DNA of 64,000 bases from Streptomyces sp. CB09001 (lineage in GTDB: Bacteria > Actinomycetota > Actinomycetes > Streptomycetales > Streptomycetaceae), in the NCBI RefSeq assembly GCF_003369795.1, contig NZ_CP026730.1, positions 1,922,001 to 1,986,000 on the forward strand, read 5' to 3'. The notes under the pieces are model-generated. The model ran no database searches. It had not been told where the DNA came from and worked only from the letters and a program-made list of their open reading frames with translations. Below are positions 44,045 through 53,257 of the stretch, piece by piece (within the stretch, counting starts at the first letter, position 1; each line of letters begins with the position of its first letter). The translations under genes and the position numbers were made by a program.

Positions 44045-44117
44045 CTCCCCGGACTGGACTCGAACCAGTAACCTGCCGGTTAACAGCCGGCTGCTCTGCC
44101 AATTGAGCTACCGAGGA
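44045..44117 (-). tRNA. tRNA-Asn (GTT), copy 2
   Basis: A 73-nt cloverleaf: acceptor TCCTCGG with CCGGGGA, discriminator G. The body is identical to copy 1. The sixth acceptor pair is G-C here and C-G there, a compensatory double change that keeps the stem. Confidence 0.92.
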
Positions 44118-44266
44118 ATGTCGGTGTCGCATCGAACGCGTCTGCCTGGGTATTCGCCAGGGGGCGCGCGCTCGCTGCGACACATACATTAGCGCAAGCA
44201 GGGGGGTGCTCCGCCAATCGGTACTCGCCAGCACCCCCGGAGCCAGTGAAGGGAAGGGTGGCCGCC

Positions 44267-44572
44267 ATGCGTTACCGGCTCACGTTCGTCGTCGGACTAG
44301 CGGTGGGTTACGTGCTCGGCACGAAGGCCGGGCGGGAGCGTTACGAGCAGTTGCGGAAGTCCGCGCAGCAGGTCGCGCAGAACCCGGCCGTGCGCAACAC
44401 CGCGGAGTCCGCCGCCCAGCAGGGCAGGCACTTCGCCGACAAGGCGTACCACGTGGTGAGCGACAGGGTCGGTGACCGCATGCCCGACTCGGTGGCCCAC
44501 CGGGTCCGCTCGCTGCGGGACCGCGGCAGCAACGGCAGCGGTCCCGACGACTGGGGCACCAGCAACACCTGA
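44267..44572 (+). CDS. YtxH-like small membrane-anchored protein
   Basis: The product has 101 residues. One N-terminal membrane helix (RLTFVVGLAVGYVLGTK) is followed by the family's AGRERYEQLRKSAQQ segment and an amphipathic helical tail. The ATG at 44267 is 20 bases after an in-frame GTG at 44246; AAGGGAAGG between them favours the ATG. Members of this group are found at the cell membrane, often stress-related. Function is not known. Confidence 0.75.
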   Translation: MRYRLTFVVGLAVGYVLGTKAGRERYEQLRKSAQQVAQNPAVRNTAESAAQQGRHFADKAYHVVSDRVGDRMPDSVAHRVRSLRDRGSNGSGPDDWGTSNT

Positions 44573-44615
44573 GGCGCGGTGCGGGCACCTCGGCCGGTGC
44601 GGCAGAATTTCGGGT

Positions 44616-46064
44616 ATGGGGATAGTCGCCGGGTTGGACAGTTCGCCCGATTTCACTCGTATCGTCGTCTGCGATTCGGACACGGGCGCCGTGCTGCGCC
44701 AGGGCTACGCACCGCACCCGCTGGAGAGCCCCGAGGGCGGCGGCCGGCCCGCGGACGTCGATCCGCAGGCCTGGCTGCTGTCCCTCGGGGAGGCGGCCGG
44801 CGGCGGGCTCCTCGAGGGCGTGCAGGCCATCGGCGTGTCGGCGCAGGCCAACTCGGTCGTGCCGCTGGACACGCAGGGCAACACCGTGCGCCCGGCCATG
44901 GTCGGGGGCGACAAGCGCTCCCAGGTGGCGGCGGCCGACCTGATCGACGCGCTCGGCGGGCGTGAGGCGTGGGCGCAGGCGGTGGGTTCGGTGCCGCAGA
45001 CCGGGCAGCCGGTGACGAAGCTGCGCTGGCTGGCACGGAGCGAGCCGGAGGCCGCCGCGCGGACCGCCGTACTGCTCCAGGCCCACGACTGGCTGGTGTG
45101 GCAGCTGCTCGGGCGGCCCGTCCGGCGGACCACGGACCGGGGCGGGGCGTCGGGCACCGGGTACTGGTCGGCGGCGACCGGCGGTTACCGGCCGGATCTG
45201 GTCGAGCTGGCGCTCGGGCACCAGGCGATCCTGCCGGAGGTGATCGGCCCGGCCGACGCGGCCGGTACGACGCCGGAGGGGCTGCTGATCTCCGCGGGGA
45301 CCGGGGAGACCCAGGCCGCCGCCTTCGGACTCGGGATCGGTCTCGGCGACGCGGTGGTGTCGCTGGGCGCCTCCGGGTCCGTGATGGCCGTGCACACCGA
45401 GCCGCTCGTCGACCAGTCCGGGATGATCACCGCCCTGGCGGACGCCACCGGCATGCATCTGCCGGTCGTCACCACCCTGAACGCCGTACGGGCGCTGCGC
45501 GGCACCGCCGAACTGCTCGGCGTGCCGGACCTGGAGAGCCTGTCCGAGCTGGCCATGAAGTCGACACCCGGCGCGCACGGGCTGGTGCTGCTCCCCTATC
45601 TGGAGGGCGAGCGGACGCCGAACCTGCCGCACACCGCGGGCACGCTGGCCGGGCTCAGGCGCGAGTCGATGCGGCCGGAGCACCTGGCGCGGGCCGCGTT
45701 CGAGGGCATGCTGTGCGGTCTCGCCGACGCCCTGGACGTGCTGCGCGGCCGGGGTGTGGACGTACGGCGGGTGTTCCTGCTGGGTGCGGCGGCCGAGCTG
45801 CCGGCCGTGCAGGCGGCGGCGCCCGCGCTGTTCGGGACGCAGGTCGTCGTGCCGCAGCCGGCGGACTACGCGGCGATGGGCTCGGCCCGGCAGGCGGCCT
45901 GGGCGCTGGGCGTCTCCCAGGGCACCCTCGACCCGCGCACTCCCCCGGTCTGGCAGGGCGCGGTGGCGCAGGTGCTGGAGCCGGGTGCGGAGCTGGCGGT
46001 GGGGCAGGCGGTGCGCCAGCAGTACGTGTCGGTGCGCGAGCAGACGCACCCGGGCGCGCTCTGA
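44616..46064 (+). CDS. FGGY-family carbohydrate kinase (xylulokinase-like)
   Basis: The product has 482 residues. N-terminal ATPase segment GIVAGLDSSPDFTRIVV is followed by the GVSAQANSVVPLD region. The C-terminal half has GLVLLPYLEGERTPNLP, the FGGY signature area, and the phosphate-binding FLLGAAAELPAVQ. It phosphorylates a pentose or pentulose; the xylulokinase subgroup fits best. The ATG at 44616 starts the conserved domain. No isomerase or transporter is adjacent, so the substrate is open. Confidence 0.8.
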   Translation: MGIVAGLDSSPDFTRIVVCDSDTGAVLRQGYAPHPLESPEGGGRPADVDPQAWLLSLGEAAGGGLLEGVQAIGVSAQANSVVPLDTQGNTVRPAMVGGDKRSQVAAADLIDALGGREAWAQAVGSVPQTGQPVTKLRWLARSEPEAAARTAVLLQAHDWLVWQLLGRPVRRTTDRGGASGTGYWSAATGGYRPDLVELALGHQAILPEVIGPADAAGTTPEGLLISAGTGETQAAAFGLGIGLGDAVVSLGASGSVMAVHTEPLVDQSGMITALADATGMHLPVVTTLNAVRALRGTAELLGVPDLESLSELAMKSTPGAHGLVLLPYLEGERTPNLPHTAGTLAGLRRESMRPEHLARAAFEGMLCGLADALDVLRGRGVDVRRVFLLGAAAELPAVQAAAPALFGTQVVVPQPADYAAMGSARQAAWALGVSQGTLDPRTPPVWQGAVAQVLEPGAELAVGQAVRQQYVSVREQTHPGAL

Positions 46065-46203
46065 CGCCGGCGCTTACCGCTCGTAGGCCGGAATTTGCCG
46101 CGCTCTTGGGTTAATCGGTTGAGGTAACGCGGGTGGAGTGTCCGACGATAGGGGCCAGGGGCAACCAACCGCGGCCCCTGTCGCCGACTCCGAGAGACTC
46201 AGT

Positions 46204-47937
46204 GTGCTCATACGACTACTGCGGACCTATCTCAGGCCCTACAAGAGACCCATCGCCCTGCTGGTGGCGCTGCAGTTCCTGCAGACCTGCGCCTCCCTGT
46301 ACCTGCCGACCCTGAACGCGGACATCATCGACGAAGGCGTCGTGAAGGGTGACTCGGGCTACATCCTGAGCTACGGCGCCCTGATGATCGGCATCTCGCT
46401 GGCCCAGGTGGTCTGCAACATCGGTGCGGTCTTCTACGGGGCGCGCACCGCGGCCGCCCTCGGCCGGGACGTGCGCGGTGCGGTCTTCGACCGGGTGCAG
46501 TCCTTCTCGGCGCGCGAGGTCGGCCACTTCGGCGCGCCCTCGCTGATCACCCGGACCACCAACGACGTGCAGCAGGTCCAGATGCTGGCCCTGATGACGT
46601 TCACGCTGATGGTGTCGGCGCCGATCATGTGCGTGGGCGGCATCGTGATGGCGCTCGGCCTGGACGTGCCGCTGTCCGGGGTGCTGCTCGGGGTCGTGCC
46701 GGTGCTGGCGGTCTGCGTCACGCTGATCGTGCGGAAGCTGCGCCCGCTGTTCCGGAAGATGCAGGTGCGCCTGGACACGGTGAACCGGGTGCTGCGCGAG
46801 CAGATCACCGGCAACCGCGTCATCCGCGCCTTCGTGCGCGACGAGTACGAGCAGCAGCGGTTCCGGAAGGCCAACACCGAGCTGACCGACGTGGCCCTCG
46901 GCACCGGCAACCTGCTCGCGCTGATGTTCCCGGTGGTCATGACGGTGGTGAACCTCTCGTCGATCGCGGTGGTGTGGTTCGGCGCCCACCGGATCGACAG
47001 CGGCGGGATGCAGATCGGCGACCTGACGGCGTTCCTCGCCTACCTGATGCAGATCGTCATGTCCGTGATGATGGCCACCTTCATGTTCATGATGGTGCCG
47101 CGCGCGGAGGTGTGCGCCGAGCGCATCCAGGAGGTCCTGGAGACCGAGAGCAGCGTGGTGCCGCCGGTGGCACCGGTCACCGAGCTGCGCAGGCACGGAC
47201 ACCTGGAGATCCGGGAGGCGGGCTTCCGCTACCCCGGTGCCGAGGAGCCGGTGCTCAGGAACATCGCCCTGGTCGCCAAGCCCGGCGAGACGACCGCCGT
47301 CATCGGTTCGACCGGCAGCGGCAAGTCGACCCTGCTGGGCCTGGTCCCCCGGCTCTTCGACGCCACCGAGGGCGAGGTCCTGGTCGACGGGGTGGACGTG
47401 CGGACCGTCGACCCGAAGACGCTGGCCAAGGTGGTGAGCCTGGTACCGCAGAAGCCGTACCTCTTCGCCGGCACCGTCGCGACCAATCTGCGCTACGGCA
47501 ATCCGGACGCCACGGACGAGGAGCTGTGGCACGCGCTGAAGGTGGCGCAGGCCAAGGACTTCGTCTCCGAGCTGGAGGGCGGGCTCGACGCGCCGGTCGC
47601 GCAGGGCGGCACCAACGTGTCGGGCGGTCAGCGCCAGCGCCTCGCGATCGCGCGGACGCTGGTCCAGCGCCCGGAGATCTACCTCTTCGACGACTCCTTC
47701 TCCGCCCTCGACTACGCCACCGACGCGGCGTTGCGGGCGGAGCTGGCGCAGGAGACCGCCGAGGCGACCGTGGTGATCGTGGCGCAGCGGGTGTCGACCA
47801 TCAGGGACGCGGACCGGATCGTCGTGCTGGACGAGGGGCGGGTGGTCGGCGTGGGCCGGCACCACGAGCTGATGGCGGACAACGAGACCTACCGGGAGAT
47901 CGTGCTCTCCCAGCTGACGGAAGCGGAGGCTGCCTGA
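46204..47937 (+). CDS. Heterodimeric ABC exporter, subunit 1 (degenerate site)
   Basis: The product is about 577 residues: six membrane helices and an ATPase domain. Walker A is GSTGSGKSTLL, signature NVSGGQRQRL, Walker B IYLFDDSFSALD. The residue after the Walker B Asp is Asp instead of the catalytic Glu, as in BmrC/TmrA-type partners. The start is taken as GTG 46204 (VLIRLLRTYLRPYKRP) because conserved sequence begins there; GTG 46138 is in frame and would add 22 residues. It is followed without a gap by subunit 2. Confidence 0.88.
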   Translation: MLIRLLRTYLRPYKRPIALLVALQFLQTCASLYLPTLNADIIDEGVVKGDSGYILSYGALMIGISLAQVVCNIGAVFYGARTAAALGRDVRGAVFDRVQSFSAREVGHFGAPSLITRTTNDVQQVQMLALMTFTLMVSAPIMCVGGIVMALGLDVPLSGVLLGVVPVLAVCVTLIVRKLRPLFRKMQVRLDTVNRVLREQITGNRVIRAFVRDEYEQQRFRKANTELTDVALGTGNLLALMFPVVMTVVNLSSIAVVWFGAHRIDSGGMQIGDLTAFLAYLMQIVMSVMMATFMFMMVPRAEVCAERIQEVLETESSVVPPVAPVTELRRHGHLEIREAGFRYPGAEEPVLRNIALVAKPGETTAVIGSTGSGKSTLLGLVPRLFDATEGEVLVDGVDVRTVDPKTLAKVVSLVPQKPYLFAGTVATNLRYGNPDATDEELWHALKVAQAKDFVSELEGGLDAPVAQGGTNVSGGQRQRLAIARTLVQRPEIYLFDDSFSALDYATDAALRAELAQETAEATVVIVAQRVSTIRDADRIVVLDEGRVVGVGRHHELMADNETYREIVLSQLTEAEAA

Positions 47938-49865
47938 TGGCCGGGCCTGCGGGTCGCATGATGGCCGGGGGCGGCCCCGACCAGCGATCGATGGACTTCA
48001 AGGGGTCGAGCAAACGGCTCGTCTCCCAGTTCCGGCCGGAGCGGGCGACGCTGTTCACGCTGCTGGCGTGCGTGGTCGTCAGCGTCGGCCTCAACGTGGT
48101 CGGGCCGAAGATCCTCGGCCGGGCCACCGACCTGGTCTTCGCGGGCATCGTCGGGCGGGACATGCCGTCCGGGGCCACGAAGGAGCAGGTCCTGGACAAC
48201 ATGCGCGAGCGCGGTGACGGCAACGTCGCCGACATGCTCCGCAGCACGGACTTCACCCCGGGCCAGGGCATCGACTTCGGCGCGGTCGGCGAGGTGCTGC
48301 TGCTCGCGCTGGCGACGTTCGCGGTGGCGGGTCTGCTGATGGCGGTGGCCACCCGCCTGGTGAACCGGGCGGTGAACCGGACCATGTTCCGGCTGCGCGA
48401 GGACGTCCAGACGAAGCTGTCCCGGCTGCCGCTGTCCTACTTCGACAAGCGCCAGCGCGGCGAGGTGCTCAGCCGCGCCACCAACGACATCGACAACATC
48501 GGGCAGACGCTTCAGCAGTCGATGGGCCAGCTGATCAACTCGCTGCTCACCATCATCGGCGTGCTGGCGATGATGTTCTACGTCTCCTGGATCCTGGCGC
48601 TGGTCGCGCTGGTGACCGTGCCGCTGTCGTTCGTGGTGGCCACGCGGGTGGGCAAGCGGTCGCAGCCGCAGTTCGTGCAGCAGTGGCGCTCGACGGGGCA
48701 GCTGAACGCGCACATCGAGGAGATGTACACCGGGCACGCGCTGGTGAAGGTGTTCGGGCGCCAGGAGGAGTCGGCGAAGCAGTTCGCCGAGCAGAACGAC
48801 GCGCTGTACGAGGCCGGGTTCAAGGCGCAGTTCAACAGCGGGATCATGCAGCCGCTGATGATGTGCGTGTCCAACCTGAACTACGTGCTGGTCGCGGTGG
48901 TCGGCGGGCTGCGGGTGGCCTCGGGCCAGCTGTCCATCGGCGACGTGCAGGCCTTCATCCAGTACTCCCGGCAGTTCTCGATGCCGCTGACGCAGGTCGC
49001 GTCGATGGCGAACCTGGTGCAGTCGGGCGTGGCGTCGGCGGAGCGGGTCTTCGAACTCCTGGACGCCGAGGAGCAGTCGGCGGACCCGATCCCGGGCGCC
49101 CGGCCCGAGGACCTGCGCGGCCGGGTGGAACTGGAGCACGTGTCCTTCCGCTACGACCCCGAGAAGCCGCTGATCGAGGACCTGTCGCTGAAGGTGGAGC
49201 CGGGCCACACGGTCGCCATCGTCGGCCCGACGGGCGCGGGCAAGACCACGCTGGTCAACCTGCTGATGCGGTTCTACGAGGTCTCCGGCGGGCGGATCGC
49301 CCTGGACGGCGTCGACATCGCGAAGATGTCCCGGGACGAGCTGCGGGCCGGCATCGGCATGGTGCTCCAGGACACCTGGCTGTTCGGCGGCACCATCGCG
49401 GAGAACATCGCGTACGGGGCGTCGCGGGAGGTCGCCCGCGGGGAGATCGAGGAGGCCGCGCGGGCCGCGCACGCCGACCGGTTCGTACGGACGCTGCCCG
49501 ACGGCTACGACACGGTGATCGACGACGAGGGCACGGGGGTGAGCGCGGGCGAGAAGCAGCTGATCACCATCGCGCGGGCGTTCCTGTCCGACCCGGTGAT
49601 CCTGGTGCTGGACGAGGCGACGTCGTCCGTGGACACCCGGACGGAGGTGCTGATCCAGAAGGCGATGGCGAAGCTGGCGCACGGGCGGACGTCGTTCGTG
49701 ATCGCGCACCGGCTGTCGACGATTCGGGACGCGGACACGATTTTGGTGATGGAGGACGGGGCGATCGTGGAGCAGGGGGCGCATGCGGAGCTGCTGGCCG
49801 CGGACGGGGCGTACGCGCGGTTGTACAAGGCTCAGTTCGCGGAGGCTGTGGCCGAGGTGGGTTAG
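47937..49865 (+). CDS. Heterodimeric ABC exporter, subunit 2 (catalytic)
   Basis: The product has 642 residues. Six membrane helices with an extracellular insert after helix 1 (about 70-110), then an ATPase domain. Walker A is GPTGAGKTTL, Walker B ILVLDEATSSVD with the catalytic Glu, and the signature is a variant, GVSAGEKQLI. The complementary defects in subunit 1 and this protein define one normal and one degenerate ATP site. Start and stop overlap subunit 1 by one base (TGATG). It exports a hydrophobic compound or peptide; substrate unknown. Confidence 0.88.
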   Translation: MAGPAGRMMAGGGPDQRSMDFKGSSKRLVSQFRPERATLFTLLACVVVSVGLNVVGPKILGRATDLVFAGIVGRDMPSGATKEQVLDNMRERGDGNVADMLRSTDFTPGQGIDFGAVGEVLLLALATFAVAGLLMAVATRLVNRAVNRTMFRLREDVQTKLSRLPLSYFDKRQRGEVLSRATNDIDNIGQTLQQSMGQLINSLLTIIGVLAMMFYVSWILALVALVTVPLSFVVATRVGKRSQPQFVQQWRSTGQLNAHIEEMYTGHALVKVFGRQEESAKQFAEQNDALYEAGFKAQFNSGIMQPLMMCVSNLNYVLVAVVGGLRVASGQLSIGDVQAFIQYSRQFSMPLTQVASMANLVQSGVASAERVFELLDAEEQSADPIPGARPEDLRGRVELEHVSFRYDPEKPLIEDLSLKVEPGHTVAIVGPTGAGKTTLVNLLMRFYEVSGGRIALDGVDIAKMSRDELRAGIGMVLQDTWLFGGTIAENIAYGASREVARGEIEEAARAAHADRFVRTLPDGYDTVIDDEGTGVSAGEKQLITIARAFLSDPVILVLDEATSSVDTRTEVLIQKAMAKLAHGRTSFVIAHRLSTIRDADTILVMEDGAIVEQGAHAELLAADGAYARLYKAQFAEAVAEVG

Positions 49866-49988
49866 GCCGTTGCCCGGCGTCGGGGTGCCGCGCCCACCCG
49901 TGCCGCCGTGGGGGTACCTCCCAGGCCGTTCAGGCACTGGGGGAGGCACGATTGCCCGCGGCTGCGGCGCGGCAGCGGCCCCCGCGCC

Positions 49989-51086
49989 TCAGTCCAGGTA
50001 GCCCCTCAGTTGGTCCGCGTAGGCGTGGTCGCGGAGTTTGTTGAGGGTTTTGGACTCGATCTGGCGGATGCGTTCGCGGGTGACGCCGAAGAGGCGGCCT
50101 ATCTCCTCCAGGGTGCGGGGGCGGCCGTCGACCAGGCCGTAGCGGAGCTGGACGACCTTGCGTTCGCGCTCGCCGAGGGTGGAGAGCACCGCCTCCAGGT
50201 GCTGGCGCAGCAGCAGGAACGCGGCCGACTCGACGGGGCTGGCGGCGTCGCCGTCCTCGATGAGGTCACCGAGGGCGACGTCGTCCTCCTCGCCGACCGG
50301 GGCGTGCAACGACACCGGCTCCTGTGCCAGGCGCAGCACCTCGCCGACGCGCTCGGGCGCCAGGTCCAGGTGGGCGGCGACCTCCTGCGGGGTGGGCTCG
50401 TAGCCGCGTTCCTGGAGCATCCGGCGCTGGACGCGGACGACCCGGTTGATCAGCTCCACGACGTGGACGGGGACGCGGATGGTGCGGGCCTGGTCGGCCA
50501 GGGCACGGGACATGGCCTGGCGGATCCACCAGGTGGCGTAGGTGGAGAACTTGTAGCCCCGGGCGTAGTCGAACTTCTCGACCGCCCGGATCAGGCCCAG
50601 GTTCCCCTCCTGGACCAGGTCCAGCATGGTCAGCCCGCGGCCGACGTACCGCTTGGCCACCGACACCACGAGCCGCAGGTTGGCCTCGATCAGGCGGCGC
50701 TTGGCGAGCCGGCCCATGACGACGAGCCGGTCGAGGTCGAGGGCGAGGCGGCTGTCCAGGTCGGGGGTGCGCCGCAGCTTCTCCTCGGCGAACAGTCCGG
50801 CCTCCACCCGCCGGGCGAGGTCGACCTCCTCGGCGGCGGACAGCAGCGGAATCCGGCCGATCTCGCGCAGGTACTGCCGGAACAGGTCGGAGGAGGGGCC
50901 GCCGGACTCCGTACGGGTGGGCGGCGGCGGTTCCGGGTGCTCGGGCACGTCCGCGGGGGCGCCGGGGTGGGGCACCGCCGCTCCGGCACCGGGCCGCGCG
51001 GGCATCGCGAGGAGCACACCGCGCTCCGCGTCCGGCTCCGCGCCGCCGGCACCGGTGTCGGTCTGGGTGAGGGTCTGGGTCTGCAC
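49989..51086 (-). CDS. hrdA: RNA polymerase sigma factor, HrdA-like group 2
   Basis: The product is about 365 residues. Sigma-70 regions are complete: 1.2 ([31 protein letters not shown]), 2 ([26 protein letters not shown] and [19 protein letters not shown]), 3, and 4.2 ([29 protein letters not shown]). The GTG at 51086 is chosen because GGAGGT lies 7 bp upstream; the frame stays open to 51272 but that extension is low-complexity Pro/Arg. Its position next to dnaG matches hrdA of S. coelicolor as I recall it. It is non-essential in related species. Confidence 0.8.
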   Translation of the reverse strand: MQTQTLTQTDTGAGGAEPDAERGVLLAMPARPGAGAAVPHPGAPADVPEHPEPPPPTRTESGGPSSDLFRQYLREIGRIPLLSAAEEVDLARRVEAGLFAEEKLRRTPDLDSRLALDLDRLVVMGRLAKRRLIEANLRLVVSVAKRYVGRGLTMLDLVQEGNLGLIRAVEKFDYARGYKFSTYATWWIRQAMSRALADQARTIRVPVHVVELINRVVRVQRRMLQERGYEPTPQEVAAHLDLAPERVGEVLRLAQEPVSLHAPVGEEDDVALGDLIEDGDAASPVESAAFLLLRQHLEAVLSTLGERERKVVQLRYGLVDGRPRTLEEIGRLFGVTRERIRQIESKTLNKLRDHAYADQLRGYLD

Positions 51087-51302
51087 GGGGGCGACCTCCA
51101 GGATGGACGCGGCCGGCGGGGGCCGGCGGCGGTACGTCGGGGGCGGAGCCGGCTCGCTCGCCGCTGTCCGCCTCGCACGCGTGCACTCAGGTACCGCCCC
51201 CAGTGTGGGGTACGACACATCGCCGCCACGAGGGGCGTGCGGTGACTTTTTGCGTCCGGGGCGTGACCGCACGGTTACCCGCGGGTGTTCCCCCCGCCGG
51301 TC

Positions 51303-53228
51303 CTAGAGCGCGGCGGCGCCGTGTTCGCGCAGGTTCTGGTCGTACTGCTGGAGGATCCACAGCTCGTTCTGCACGGCGGCCAGTTCGGCGGGGTCGCCGT
51401 GGCCGGACAGGCGGGTGAGGCGGCCGGTGATGTCGCGGATGCGGCGCTCGACGGCCCGGCGGCGGACCGTGACGAGCTGGGCACCCGCGTAGACCTCGTC
51501 GACGCCCTTCACACCGCGGTGCAGCATGATCGCCTCGACCGCGAGCTCGGTGACCGTGGCGCGGACGGCGTCGTCGGGGGCGGCCTCGCGGACCCGGACC
51601 AGGTAGTCCTGCGGGTCCTGGACGCCGAACTCGGCGCCGCCCGCCTCCATGATCGCCTCGCGTACGGCGGCGTAGGGCGGGGCGGTGAACTCGTCGACGC
51701 CGTACGCGTCGAAGGCCGGGGAGACCAGCTCGGGGCACTGGAGGGCGAGCTTGAGCAGCTCGCGTTCGGTGGCGAAGACCGGGTTGCGGAGGTTGAGGGC
51801 CGGGCCCCGGGGGGTGGCCGTCCCGGGTCCGGCCTGCTGCTGCGGGGCGCCGCCGCGCTGCCGCTGGTCGGGGGCGGGGCCCTTGCCGCCCCGGTCGCGG
51901 GCCCAGCGGGCCAGCTGGGCGATCCGCTTGACCACGAACTGGGTGTCGAGGATGCCGAGCATGCCGGCGAGCTGCACGGCGACCTCGTGCTGGGCGCCGC
52001 TGTTCTTGATGCGGGCGACGACGGGGGCGGCCTCGTCCAGGGCCGAGGCGCGGCCGGCCGGGGTGTCCAGGTCGTAGCGGGCCACGATCTGGCGCAGCGC
52101 GAACTCGAAGAGCGGGGTGCGCGGCTCGACCAGGTCGGCGACGGCGTCGTCGCCCTTGGCCAGGCGCAGGTCGCAGGGGTCCATGCCGTCGGGGGCGATG
52201 GCGATGTAGGTCTCGGCGGCGAACTTCTGGTCGTCCTCGAAGGCGCGCAGGGCCGCCTTCTGTCCGGCCGCGTCGCCGTCGAAGGTGAAGATGACGCGGG
52301 CCGAGCCGTTGTCCATCAGCAGCCGGCGCAGGATCTTGATGTGGTCGCCGCCGAAAGCGGTGCCGCAGGTGGCGATGGCGGTGGTGACCCCGGCGAGGTG
52401 GCAGGCCATGACGTCGGTGTAGCCCTCGACGACGACGGCCCGGGACGCCTTCGCGATGTCCTTCTTGGCGAGGTCGATGCCGTAGAGGACCTGGGACTTC
52501 CTGTAGATCGCGGTGTCGGGGGTGTTCAGGTACTTCGGGCCGTTGTCCGACTCGTAGAGCTTGCGGGCGCCGAAGCCGACGACGTCGCCGCCGATGTCGC
52601 GGATGGGCCACATCAGCCGGCCGCGGAAGCGGTCGATGGGGCCGCGGCGGCCCTCCTGGGCGAGGCCGGAGAGCAGCAGCTCCTTGTCGCTGAAGCCCTT
52701 GCCGCGCAGGAAGCGGGTGAGGTGGTCCCAGCCCTGGGGGCTGTAGCCGACGCCGAAGTGCTCGGCGGCGGCCTGGTCGAAACCGCGGTCGGCGAGGAAG
52801 CCGCGGCCGGTGTCCGCCTCGGGGCCGGTCGCCAGCTGCTCCGCGTACCACTGGGCGGCGATCTTGTGGGCCTCGACCAGGCGGATGCGCTCACCGCGCT
52901 GGTGGGTCGGGTTGTACCCGCCCTCCTCGTAGCGCAGGGTGATGCCGGCCTGGCCGGCCAGGCGCTCGACCGCCTCCGAGAAGGTGAGGTGGTCGATCTT
53001 CATCACGAACGTGATGGTGTCGCCGCCCTCCTGGCAGCCGAAGCAGTGGAAGAACCCCTTGCCCGGACTGACCTGGAAGGACGGCGACTTCTCGTCGTGG
53101 AACGGGCACAGCCCCTTCAGGTTGCCGCCGCCCGCGTTGCGCAGCTGGAGGTACTCCGAGACGACGGCGTCGATCGGGACCGCGTCCCGTACCGCCTTCA
53201 CGTCCTCGTCGTTGATCCGTCCTGCCAC
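51303..53228 (-). CDS. dnaG: DNA primase DnaG
   Basis: The product has 641 residues. The CHC2 zinc finger is Cys41, His44, Cys62, Cys65 (LCPFHDEKSPSF, FFHCFGCQEGGD). The TOPRIM core includes AVVVEGYTDVMA and VIFTFDGDAAGQKA. The C-terminal DnaB-interacting domain follows a variable Gly/Pro/Gln-rich linker (about 455-490). It synthesises RNA primers at the replication fork. It starts with GTG at 53228 and has only a weak ribosome site. Confidence 0.95.
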   Translation of the reverse strand: MAGRINDEDVKAVRDAVPIDAVVSEYLQLRNAGGGNLKGLCPFHDEKSPSFQVSPGKGFFHCFGCQEGGDTITFVMKIDHLTFSEAVERLAGQAGITLRYEEGGYNPTHQRGERIRLVEAHKIAAQWYAEQLATGPEADTGRGFLADRGFDQAAAEHFGVGYSPQGWDHLTRFLRGKGFSDKELLLSGLAQEGRRGPIDRFRGRLMWPIRDIGGDVVGFGARKLYESDNGPKYLNTPDTAIYRKSQVLYGIDLAKKDIAKASRAVVVEGYTDVMACHLAGVTTAIATCGTAFGGDHIKILRRLLMDNGSARVIFTFDGDAAGQKAALRAFEDDQKFAAETYIAIAPDGMDPCDLRLAKGDDAVADLVEPRTPLFEFALRQIVARYDLDTPAGRASALDEAAPVVARIKNSGAQHEVAVQLAGMLGILDTQFVVKRIAQLARWARDRGGKGPAPDQRQRGGAPQQQAGPGTATPRGPALNLRNPVFATERELLKLALQCPELVSPAFDAYGVDEFTAPPYAAVREAIMEAGGAEFGVQDPQDYLVRVREAAPDDAVRATVTELAVEAIMLHRGVKGVDEVYAGAQLVTVRRRAVERRIRDITGRLTRLSGHGDPAELAAVQNELWILQQYDQNLREHGAAAL

Positions 53229-53257
53229 GCGTGAAGTCTACGGGGACGGTACGACAA

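Noticed and set aside
43695..44117. tRNA cluster as an integration site of a mobile element
   Set aside because: No integrase, direct repeat of a tRNA 3' end or compositional change is visible on either side.
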